Assembly (NCBI GenBank): GCA_964410725.1
Contig: CAYPID010000050.1
Coordinates: forward strand, 1 to 15,677
Source of the DNA: CALAZP01 sp964410725
Lineage (GTDB): Bacteria > Bacteroidota > Bacteroidia > Chitinophagales > Saprospiraceae
DNA length: 15,677 nt
Direction of reading: 5' to 3'
Positions 7,436 to 14,708 of the stretch are shown here, piece by piece. Made by a program: the position numbers and the translations under genes. Position 1 is the stretch's first letter. Each line of letters begins with the position of its first letter. The notes under the pieces were generated by a model. That model was not told the DNA's origin. It worked only from the letters and a program-made list of their open reading frames with translations, and did not search any database.

Positions 7436-8293
7436 ATGCAATTAATAGTTGAAAGTGGGGCGACAAAAACCAAATGGTTGGTTTTGAACGAAGATCAAGT
7501 AATGGTCCAAAAGCAAAGTCAAGGCCTGAGTCCATATTTTCAAACTTCCGACCAAATTCAAAAAATAGTAAACGATGTTCTTTTAGATTGGGCCTCTGGA
7601 ATTCATTCTGTGGCTTATTATGGAACTGGGGTTGATGGGACGCAAAATGCTCAGGTGATTCAAAGGGCTTTTGAGTCAGGTCTTCCTCATTTGACCTCCA
7701 TTGGGTTATACTCCGATATGATGGCAGCTGCCAGGTCGAGTTTACAAAATAGGGAGGGGGTAGTTTGTATTTTGGGTACAGGAGCTAATAGTTGTATTTA
7801 CGATGGGAGGAATATTATCCGACAAAAAAGGGGCTTTGGATATGTATTAGGAGATTATGGTAGTGGTGCTGTTTTGGGGCGTACCTTATTGAGTGATTTT
7901 TTACATCTCAAAATGCCTGCTGAGTTGACTACTGCATGGAGACAAGGCGGTTACGACTGGGATCCTTCGGTAATATTAGAAAAGACTTATAAAGGAAAAT
8001 TCCCCAGCCGTTATTTAGCGGGTTTTGCTCCTTTTGCATCCCAATTTATAGAGGCACCCTACATACAAGAATTATTAAATCAACACTTTCAAAAATTTGT
8101 TGATTATTTGCTGGGACCATTATTAGGGGATAAACAAGAAATACCTGTAAACGTGGTGGGATCAATAGGCTTTTATTTTGAAAACCAGTTGAGGGAAGTT
8201 TTAGAAATTAACGGTTATCAGCTGGGTTTGGTGACCAAGGACCCTTCGGAAGGTTTGATTACATTTCATGTACAGAATAAGTCGCAACAATAA
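7436..8293 (+). CDS. N-acetylglucosamine kinase-like protein (BadF/BadG/BcrA/BcrD ATPase family)
   Basis: This 285-residue cytoplasmic protein belongs to the ASKHA (actin-like ATPase) fold. Seen: the phosphate-1 loop VESGATKTKW at 5-14, the catalytic-type aspartate D94 in LYSDMMAAAR, the phosphate-2 loop CILGTGANSC at 111-120, the GFGYVLGDYGSGAVLGR stretch at 133-149 typical of GlcNAc kinases, and the adenosine-side motif VNVVGSIGFYF at 238-248. The family phosphorylates GlcNAc at C6 using ATP; the exact sugar here is inferred from family. Its ATG follows the stop of the T9SS cargo gene by five bases, with GAGGAG at 7421-7426 as a good ribosome site, so the two are probably co-transcribed. 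That a sugar kinase shares a transcript with a surface protein is unexplained and may only reflect dense packing. Confidence 0.88.
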   Translation: MQLIVESGATKTKWLVLNEDQVMVQKQSQGLSPYFQTSDQIQKIVNDVLLDWASGIHSVAYYGTGVDGTQNAQVIQRAFESGLPHLTSIGLYSDMMAAARSSLQNREGVVCILGTGANSCIYDGRNIIRQKRGFGYVLGDYGSGAVLGRTLLSDFLHLKMPAELTTAWRQGGYDWDPSVILEKTYKGKFPSRYLAGFAPFASQFIEAPYIQELLNQHFQKFVDYLLGPLLGDKQEIPVNVVGSIGFYFENQLREVLEINGYQLGLVTKDPSEGLITFHVQNKSQQ

Positions 8294-8295
8294 CC

Positions 8296-8303
8296 TACTT
8301 TTG
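8296..8303 (+). promoter_or_regulatory. Bacteroidota-type -7 promoter element for the helicase gene
   Basis: TACTTTTG matches TAnnTTTG exactly and lies three bases after the kinase stop and 30 bases before the helicase ATG. That would give a leader of roughly 20-25 bases. No TTTG -33 element is found at the usual 17-23 base spacing (the nearest TTTC is 28 away), so confidence is moderate. Confidence 0.45.
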
Positions 8304-8333
8304 TACCTTAAATTTTATAGTTAATTAATATTC

Positions 8334-10004
8334 ATGAATAATTTTGAAAGGCTGGGACTCTCTCAGCCGCTACTCGATGCCATTCAGGCATTGGGCTACG
8401 AATCACCTACATCGATTCAAAAAGAAGCCATTCCTCAGTTATTATCTAAAGATTCTGATTTGGTAGGATTGGCTCAAACGGGTACTGGTAAAACTGCAGC
8501 ATTTGGTTTGCCATTAATTCAATTAATCGACACTCACTTTAATGCGGTTCAAGGCCTTATTTTGGCTCCAACTCGAGAATTGTGTTTGCAGATTACCAAT
8601 GAACTCAACTTATTTGGCAAGTTTACCCAAAACCTAAAAATTACTCCAGTTTACGGAGGTGCGGATATTCGGAAGCAGATGATGGATGTTCGCAAGGGGA
8701 CTCATATTATAGTGGCCACTCCCGGAAGATTAAGGGATTTGATGAGAAGGGGAGTCGTCAAATTGGAAACCATTCGTTATTTCGTATTGGATGAAGCCGA
8801 CGAAATGTTGAATATGGGATTCAAAGAAGAAATTGATGAAATTCTATTGGATGCTCCTCCTACCAAAAATACCTGGTTATTTTCTGCCACTATGCCTCCT
8901 GAGGTTAGAAAAATTGCAAGAGATTATATGGATCAACCTATTGAGGTAAAAGGAGAGAACCTCAATCAGGCGCACAGTCAGATTACCCATGAATATGTGG
9001 TAGTTCGTCCTGCTGATCGATTTGAAGCCTTAAAGCGATTTTTGGATGCGGATAGTGAAACCTTTGGATTGGTTTTTACTAGAACTCGGAATGATGCCAA
9101 AGATTTGGCGGAGAACCTCAGTAAGGAGGGATATAAGGCGGCTGCTTTGCACGGAGACCTGAACCAGAGTCAAAGAGATCGCGTGATGTCCATGTTTAGG
9201 GGCAGGCATCTTCAGTTATTGGTAGCAACGGATGTCGCGGCTCGAGGTATTGATGTGACGAATATTACCCACGTTTTCCATTTTAATATTCCGGATGACT
9301 TGGCTTTTTATACCCATAGAAGTGGGCGAACTGGACGGGCAGGAAACAAAGGTCATTCTATTGTTTTTGCGCATCCTAACGATCGAAGGATTCTGAAGGT
9401 GATGGAAAAGCGGCTACAGGTTTCATTTGAAGAAGCTAAAATCCCTTCGGGAATAGATATATTTAAGAAGCACCTGGACCAAAGTATCTCTAGGGTTAAG
9501 GATTTTGATATTGATGGGCGGTTAGATCCTTTTATGGATCAATTGGAAGGGGCATATCAAGATCTTTCCAAAACGGAACTCATTAAGAGGTTTACCGCAA
9601 TAATTTTAGGCAAACATTTAGATGCGTACAATATTAAGAACTTACCTGATATTGGTTCGGACAGAAAGAGTTCTAAGAATCCCAATGCCAAATGGGTTCG
9701 ATTGTTTATCAATGTGGGCTCCATGGATGTAAAGGATAAAGGGGCCTTTTTATCCCTTTTGTGTGAAGCATCTGGATTGACAGGAGCGGATATTGGAAGG
9801 ATAGATCTGCAGAAAAAGCATAGTTTTTTTGATGTCGAAGAGAGTGTACACCAGAAGGTAGTTCAAAAATTTAATCAGTTTGATCTCAATGGAAGACCAA
9901 TCAGGGTCAATAGGGATGCAGCGAAACCAACGGATAACTCTTTTGATAGAAAGGCAAAAAAGCGTAAGTTCAAGAAGGAAAAATTCAGTCGTAAAAGGAA
10001 TTAA
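8334..10004 (+). CDS. DEAD-box ATP-dependent RNA helicase with DbpA-type RNA-binding domain
   Basis: This 556-residue cytoplasmic protein has the full DEAD-box set. Seen: the Q motif around F4 and Q29 (YESPTSIQ), motif I AQTGTGKT at 47-54, Ia APTREL at 78-83, Ib TPGR at 129-132, motif II DEAD at 153-156, motif III SAT at 184-186, motif IV GLVFTRT at 245-251, motif V ATDVAARGIDV at 298-308, and motif VI HRSGRTGRAG at 328-337. Residues about 454-527 form a DbpA/CsdA-type RNA-binding domain (KWVRLFINVGS to GRPIRVNR), followed by a very basic tail (528-556, KRKFKKEKFSRKR). This architecture is that of DeaD/CsdA proteins that unwind structured RNA in ribosome assembly and cold adaptation; the specific role here is inferred. 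No Shine-Dalgarno sequence precedes the ATG. The next gene starts two bases after its stop. Confidence 0.96.
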   Translation: MNNFERLGLSQPLLDAIQALGYESPTSIQKEAIPQLLSKDSDLVGLAQTGTGKTAAFGLPLIQLIDTHFNAVQGLILAPTRELCLQITNELNLFGKFTQNLKITPVYGGADIRKQMMDVRKGTHIIVATPGRLRDLMRRGVVKLETIRYFVLDEADEMLNMGFKEEIDEILLDAPPTKNTWLFSATMPPEVRKIARDYMDQPIEVKGENLNQAHSQITHEYVVVRPADRFEALKRFLDADSETFGLVFTRTRNDAKDLAENLSKEGYKAAALHGDLNQSQRDRVMSMFRGRHLQLLVATDVAARGIDVTNITHVFHFNIPDDLAFYTHRSGRTGRAGNKGHSIVFAHPNDRRILKVMEKRLQVSFEEAKIPSGIDIFKKHLDQSISRVKDFDIDGRLDPFMDQLEGAYQDLSKTELIKRFTAIILGKHLDAYNIKNLPDIGSDRKSSKNPNAKWVRLFINVGSMDVKDKGAFLSLLCEASGLTGADIGRIDLQKKHSFFDVEESVHQKVVQKFNQFDLNGRPIRVNRDAAKPTDNSFDRKAKKRKFKKEKFSRKRN

Positions 10005-10006
10005 AA

Positions 10007-12571
10007 ATGAAAAAGTTGTGGTGTTTAATGGTGCTCTCGGGCACTTATTTAGGGTTATTAGCTCAAAACGAGTATTTTTTCCCGAAGGGGCAATCATACG
10101 ATTCCACCATTCTTTCACCTGAGGACTACTTGGGATATTCCATAGGAACCTATCACACCAGGTACGATCAGGTGGTGGGATATTTCAGACAATTGGCAGC
10201 TTCTTCCCCAATGGCAAGGCTACAAGTCATCGGACATACCGTAGAGCAGAGGCCACAAATTATTTTAACCATTACTCATCCGGATAATTTCGATCAATTG
10301 GAGGAAATTCGGCAAAATCATTTGAAAATTGCAGATCCTGCCGAACCCTTACCTGCCTTAGACAAGCAGCCAGTGGTCTCCTTATTAGGCTATAATGTTC
10401 ATGGCAATGAGCCCTCTAGTACGGAGGCGGCCATGCTAACGGCCTATTATTTATTAGCCTGCAAATCAGCTTTTCCAACAGCGGTATTCAAAAATTGTGT
10501 AGTGATGATCGATCCGGCTTATAACCCGGATGGAAGGGATAGGCATACCCATTGGGCCAATACCAATCGGTCAGAAATTTTGGTATCCGATGGAGCTGAT
10601 CGCGAACACAATGAAAATTGGCCGGGTGGAAGAACCAATCATTATTGGTTTGACTTAAATCGAGATTGGTTGCCTCTGGCACAAGTTGAAAGCCAAAATA
10701 GGATTGAATTTTATCACCAGTGGCTCCCTAATATTGCTACGGATTACCATGAAATGGGAACCAATAGCACTTATTTCTTTGAGCCCACTGAGGCTTACGG
10801 AGCGGAAAACCCATTGGTTCCTCGAAGCAACTACGATGACCTTAACGGAATTTTTGCGCAATATTTTTCAAAAGCATTAGACGAGGTGGGGTCCTTATAT
10901 TTTAGTGGAGAGTCTTTCGACAATTCTTATCCGGGCTATGGAAGTACCTATCCTGACATTCACGGCGGCTTGGGATTATTGTTTGAACAAGCTTCCTCCA
11001 GAGGTCATTTACAAGAGACGACCACCTTGCCCATTTCATTTGCCTTTACCATTCGGAATCATGTGAGGACCAGTATCGCGACTGTGCAGGCCGGTATTGA
11101 ACATCGGTTATTGTTGCATGCTCATTTACGCGCTTTCTTTGAGAATGCCCAAAAAGATGGAAAAAATGCAGATTACCAAGCGATCTATTTCGGGGACGCT
11201 ACTGATTTTAATAAAACCAGGATTTTTACCAATTTTCTGTTGAAGCACAGGATTGAAGTCCATGCGTTAGCCGAAAAAGTGGAAATCAATGGTCAAATTT
11301 TTGAACCTGGAACTGCTTTTGTGGTCCCTTCAGATCAGAAGCAATTTAAAATGGTTCAAACCATTTTTGAGCCTGTTACCACTTTTCACGATAGTGTATT
11401 TTATGATGCTTCAGCTTGGGCTGTAGCTTTAGCTTTTAATATGCCATTTGAAAAGTCATCTCGAGTATGGAATGCGGGGGCACCGTTGACAGAGCCTATT
11501 TCCACTAAAATGGTTGCTAGTGCCAAAAGTGAGGAGAAAAATTATGCCTATTTGATTGAATATTCAGATTATTTGGCACCAGCTTTACTTTATGATTTAC
11601 AGAAAAATGGATTGTTTGTCAAGGCTGCCTTCAAACCTTTTACGATGGACATGGATGGGCAGTCCAAGACTTTTGGATATGGTACCCTTCTGGTAGCTGT
11701 TAAAGACCAAAGCCTCTCTGAAGAGGAAGTTCATCAAAGGATATCTAAGGCCAGTCATACTTATGGAATACCGGTTTTCCCGGTTGCCACAGGATTTACC
11801 CAATCGGGAATTGATTTGGGTAGTCGATATTTTCAAACGGTTCAACAGCCTAAGGTTGCAGTATTAACGGGTTCTGGAGTGAGTGCTTACGAAGCAGGTG
11901 AACTTTGGCATTTATTAGATACCCGATTTGGATTGCCTTTGACCAAAGTAGACGTCGACCAGTTTAGAAGGCTGGATCTCCAAAAGTACAATACGCTAAT
12001 ATTGGTTTCAGGCAATTATCAAAGTCTTGGAAAAAGAAACTCGGACCTAATTAAAAATTGGGTAGCAGCGGGTAATACCTTGATTTTACAGCGCAGTGCT
12101 ATTGAATTTGCCTTAGCTGAGGAATGGATATCAGAAGAAAAAGTGGAGGTAATTCCTTCGGAAAATGAAGGGCAGCGGCAAGCCTATGTGGAATCTTCGG
12201 AAAGGTCTGGTGCGCGGCAAATTGGTGGTTCTGTTTATGAAGCGAATCTGGATATTACGCATCCAATTGGTTTTGGTTATCAAAGGGACCGAATAAATGT
12301 GTACCGCAATCATTCTATTTTTATGAAACCTTCTGCCTCTCCTTATAGTACGGTGGTTCAGTATGGTCAAAAAAATCAATTAGATGGTTATGTACATCGA
12401 GATTGGTTGCCCTACATAAAAGAATCAGCTTCTGTATTGGTATCCCCAATGGGTAGAGGAAGAGCTATTTCTTTTGTTGATAATCCTAATTTCAGAGGGT
12501 TCTGGTATGGAACCAACAAAATGATGCTGAATGCCATCTTCTTTGGTTCTCATGTTTCAGTCCCGAGGTAA
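10007..12571 (+). CDS. Secreted M14-family zinc carboxypeptidase
   Basis: This 854-residue protein has a short signal peptide (MKKLW to about LLAQ, residues 1-20) and an M14 metallopeptidase domain over about residues 45-375. The active-site residues are present: zinc ligands H132 and E135 in NVHGNEPSSTEA, substrate-binding arginine R177 in NPDGRD, third zinc ligand H248 in TDYHEMG, and catalytic glutamate E327 in LLFEQAS. It should therefore be an active zinc peptidase outside the inner membrane. Residues about 612-700 (KVAVLTGSGVSAYEAGELW onward) look like a class I glutamine-amidotransferase-like (flavodoxin-type) module, a known addition in bacteroidete members. There is no T9SS sorting domain at the C-terminus, so periplasmic location is likely. 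The ATG follows the helicase stop by two bases with AAGGAA at 9995-10000 as ribosome site, so it is translated from the helicase transcript. Confidence 0.93.
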   Translation: MKKLWCLMVLSGTYLGLLAQNEYFFPKGQSYDSTILSPEDYLGYSIGTYHTRYDQVVGYFRQLAASSPMARLQVIGHTVEQRPQIILTITHPDNFDQLEEIRQNHLKIADPAEPLPALDKQPVVSLLGYNVHGNEPSSTEAAMLTAYYLLACKSAFPTAVFKNCVVMIDPAYNPDGRDRHTHWANTNRSEILVSDGADREHNENWPGGRTNHYWFDLNRDWLPLAQVESQNRIEFYHQWLPNIATDYHEMGTNSTYFFEPTEAYGAENPLVPRSNYDDLNGIFAQYFSKALDEVGSLYFSGESFDNSYPGYGSTYPDIHGGLGLLFEQASSRGHLQETTTLPISFAFTIRNHVRTSIATVQAGIEHRLLLHAHLRAFFENAQKDGKNADYQAIYFGDATDFNKTRIFTNFLLKHRIEVHALAEKVEINGQIFEPGTAFVVPSDQKQFKMVQTIFEPVTTFHDSVFYDASAWAVALAFNMPFEKSSRVWNAGAPLTEPISTKMVASAKSEEKNYAYLIEYSDYLAPALLYDLQKNGLFVKAAFKPFTMDMDGQSKTFGYGTLLVAVKDQSLSEEEVHQRISKASHTYGIPVFPVATGFTQSGIDLGSRYFQTVQQPKVAVLTGSGVSAYEAGELWHLLDTRFGLPLTKVDVDQFRRLDLQKYNTLILVSGNYQSLGKRNSDLIKNWVAAGNTLILQRSAIEFALAEEWISEEKVEVIPSENEGQRQAYVESSERSGARQIGGSVYEANLDITHPIGFGYQRDRINVYRNHSIFMKPSASPYSTVVQYGQKNQLDGYVHRDWLPYIKESASVLVSPMGRGRAISFVDNPNFRGFWYGTNKMMLNAIFFGSHVSVPR

Positions 12572-12643
12572 AACCTGGTTTTGCTGGGTTATTCCGAAGC
12601 AACTACATCGAGGAGCCGACATTTAAAATACAGCCAAAAGGGG

Positions 12644-12662
12644 AATCACCACCTATGTGATT
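12644..12662. repeat. Small inverted repeat between convergent genes
   Basis: AATCAC (12644-12649) and GTGATT (12657-12662) are inverted repeats around a 7-base loop, in the 112-base gap between the convergent peptidase and symporter genes. No T-run follows on either strand, so it is at best a weak bidirectional terminator. Nothing else is recognised in that gap. Confidence 0.3.
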
Positions 12663-12683
12663 GGGTTCTTGGATGTGCTATCT

Positions 12684-14573
12684 TTAGGGGATTTGGTTTA
12701 AAACTTCTGGCTTAGTGTTATTCAAAAATAATTGGATCAACCAAGAAATGACCACCACTAATGTACAGCCTATCAAGTTCAGCCATAAAAATGCGATTTG
12801 AATAATTCCCTGTTGATTGGCAAAGAACAAAAGCAAAATAATAGCTTCAGTAAGAATGGCTCCAATAAAAACAGCCTTTCCCTGTACAGGTTTAAAGAGC
12901 CGATTTGCCAGAAAATAGCCGACAATACCACCGGGAATGCCACCTGTCAAACCGGTCCAAGGGGAAGGCGTGTCCGACCAGATGAGACCTATAGTTCCTC
13001 CAACAATGGCGAATATAATAGTAGCCAGTCCTTGAGATTTTTGATCTTTTTTACCAAAGAAGAATGCTACTAGAAAAATCCCCAAAATAGTTCCATAAAA
13101 TAAAGAACCGATGATGTTAACGGCTTGAATCAAATTTTCAAATAAATCAGCGGTTACCGCAAATGTCATGGCGATGATTCCCCAAATTATAGTCAATCCT
13201 TTAGAAGCCAATAGATAGTGGCGGTCGCTGCCATTTGTGTTAAAAGACCTTCGATAAATATCAATCACGGAAGTGGTCGCTAGGGCATTGAGCTCTGATG
13301 AAGTAGATGACATCGCTGCAGAAAAAATTACCGCAAGTAATAGTCCAACCAAGCCAATTGGCAAATAGTTAATGATGAAAGTGATGAAGACGTAATCGGT
13401 ATCCTTGGTTTTAGCATTTGGCGCTTGTTCCAGTATTAATTCATTCACCTCCGCTCTAACCTTTTGCTCTTCTTCCATCAATTTGAAAACGTTTGTTTTT
13501 GCCTGCTGAATGGCTGATTCACTGGATTGTTCAATAGCGGAAGATAACGTATACAGCGCCTCCTTTTTAGTTTGCCATAATTCCAAGTGTTGGCCCTCTA
13601 AGTCTTGTAAGCGAGCCTCTTGGGCAGTACCGTATATCTTTTCAAGATTGCCTTGATTGAAGTGTACCGGTGGAGCTGTATATTGAAAAAATAAAAAAAC
13701 TAATATCCCTACAAATAAAATCATGAATTGCATGGGCACTTTTAGAAGGCCATTAAAAATAAGACCTAAGCGACTTTCCTTCAGAGATTTGCCTGATAAG
13801 TATCTGGAGACCTGAGATTGGTCCGTTCCGAAGTAAGAAAGAAAAAGAAATACTCCCCCCAACATTCCAGACCAAAAGGTATAGCGATTAGATAAATCAA
13901 AGGAAAAATCTACAATATTTAATTTTTCCAGTTTGCCGGCAATTTTCACTGCCTGATTAAAACTTATATCATTGGGTAATTTGAATACCAGTAAGACTCC
14001 AGCGATGACCATGCCTGTGAGGATGATCAACATTTGTTGTTTTTGAGTGACACTAACTGCCTTGGTTCCTCCCGCCATGGTATAGAAAATGACTAGGATG
14101 CCGATAAATAGAATAGTAAAATTCAATGACCAACCCAAAATTGTGGAAAGGATGATAGCCGGGGCATAGATGGTCAATCCTGCTGCTAATCCTCTGGAAA
14201 TCAAAAATAAAAGTGCAGTGAAAGTCCGGGTAGGCCTCCCAAATCTACTTTCGAGATATTCATAGGCCGTATAAACTTTGAGTCGATAGTAGATGGGTAA
14301 TACAAAGACACATAGAATGACCATGGCTATAGGCAGTCCAAAATAGAATTGAGCGAATTCCATTCCATCTTGGTAAGCTTGTCCTGGAGTAGATAAGAAA
14401 GTTATGGCACTGGCTTGGGTAGCCATAACACTTAAACCAATGGTCCACCAAGGAAGATCGTGATCCCCTAATAAATAACTTTTAGTGGTCTTTATATTTC
14501 TGGTTTTCCACACTCCATATCCCACAATCCCCAATAAAGTGCCCAACATTACTACCCAGTCAAGTGGATTCAT
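12684..14573 (-). CDS. Sodium:solute symporter (SSS family) with charged loop insertion
   Basis: This 629-residue inner-membrane protein is a Na+-coupled transporter of the SSS/SLC5 type. Seen: a first helix at about 5-22, the SYLLGDHDLPWW region at 32-43, the unwound-helix motif ATQASAITFLSTPGQAY at 51-67, YEYLESRFG at 104-112, the TMAGGTKAVSVTQKQQ segment at 165-180, and the Na+-site helix SAAMSSTSSELNALA at 418-432. About 13-14 hydrophobic segments are visible. Between hydrophobic segments ending near 300 and starting near 394 there is an approximately 90-residue hydrophilic, Glu/Gln/Lys-rich stretch likely to form coiled coil, longer than the usual loop. Substrate cannot be read; family members carry sugars, sialic acid, amino acids and similar solutes. 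It is the last gene of a minus-strand group with a deacetylase and a 37-residue membrane protein, which suggests an amino-sugar-related or deacetylated product as cargo (inference). Confidence 0.93.
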   Translation of the reverse strand: MNPLDWVVMLGTLLGIVGYGVWKTRNIKTTKSYLLGDHDLPWWTIGLSVMATQASAITFLSTPGQAYQDGMEFAQFYFGLPIAMVILCVFVLPIYYRLKVYTAYEYLESRFGRPTRTFTALLFLISRGLAAGLTIYAPAIILSTILGWSLNFTILFIGILVIFYTMAGGTKAVSVTQKQQMLIILTGMVIAGVLLVFKLPNDISFNQAVKIAGKLEKLNIVDFSFDLSNRYTFWSGMLGGVFLFLSYFGTDQSQVSRYLSGKSLKESRLGLIFNGLLKVPMQFMILFVGILVFLFFQYTAPPVHFNQGNLEKIYGTAQEARLQDLEGQHLELWQTKKEALYTLSSAIEQSSESAIQQAKTNVFKLMEEEQKVRAEVNELILEQAPNAKTKDTDYVFITFIINYLPIGLVGLLLAVIFSAAMSSTSSELNALATTSVIDIYRRSFNTNGSDRHYLLASKGLTIIWGIIAMTFAVTADLFENLIQAVNIIGSLFYGTILGIFLVAFFFGKKDQKSQGLATIIFAIVGGTIGLIWSDTPSPWTGLTGGIPGGIVGYFLANRLFKPVQGKAVFIGAILTEAIILLLFFANQQGIIQIAFLWLNLIGCTLVVVISWLIQLFLNNTKPEVLNQIP

Positions 14574-14585
14574 TTTGATCTTTTT

Positions 14586-14699
14586 TTAGGAATACATTTT
14601 TGTTATCAAATAAAACAAAGCAATAAAAAGGGCATGGACTATCAATACAATCCAGTATAATGTATTCCAAGATTTGAAAATAGGTGGCTGCTCGTCCAT
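14586..14699 (-). CDS. Small single-span membrane protein (37 aa), symporter-associated
   Basis: Reading the minus strand from the ATG at 14699 to TAA at 14586-14588 gives a 37-residue protein that begins MDEQPPIFKSWN, continues with a hydrophobic span of about 20 residues (14-33, YWIVLIVHALFIALFYLIT) and ends KMYS. It starts nine bases after the deacetylase stop and ends 12 bases before the symporter ATG, so all three genes appear to be one operon. The length, acidic/proline start, SWN motif and single helix are those of small proteins often found just before SSS transporters; comparable small partners accompany other SSS members (DUF485 with ActP, YhdT with PanF). A role as symporter subunit or assembly helper is inference. 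It is under usual gene-calling length limits. Confidence 0.75.
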   Translation of the reverse strand: MDEQPPIFKSWNTLYWIVLIVHALFIALFYLITKMYS

Positions 14700-14708
14700 A
14701 GGGTCATT

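Noticed and set aside
9750..10118. A 122-residue open frame on the minus strand across the helicase-peptidase junction.
   Set aside because: It is antisense to two clear genes and its composition has no recognisable domain; it is a shadow of the coding strands.
12613..12632. A short GC-rich stretch containing CGAGGAGCCGACAT that resembles, from memory, the antisense of a 23S rRNA domain V segment.
   Set aside because: Only about 14 bases match and the flanks do not continue the rRNA sequence; too short to call an rRNA fragment.
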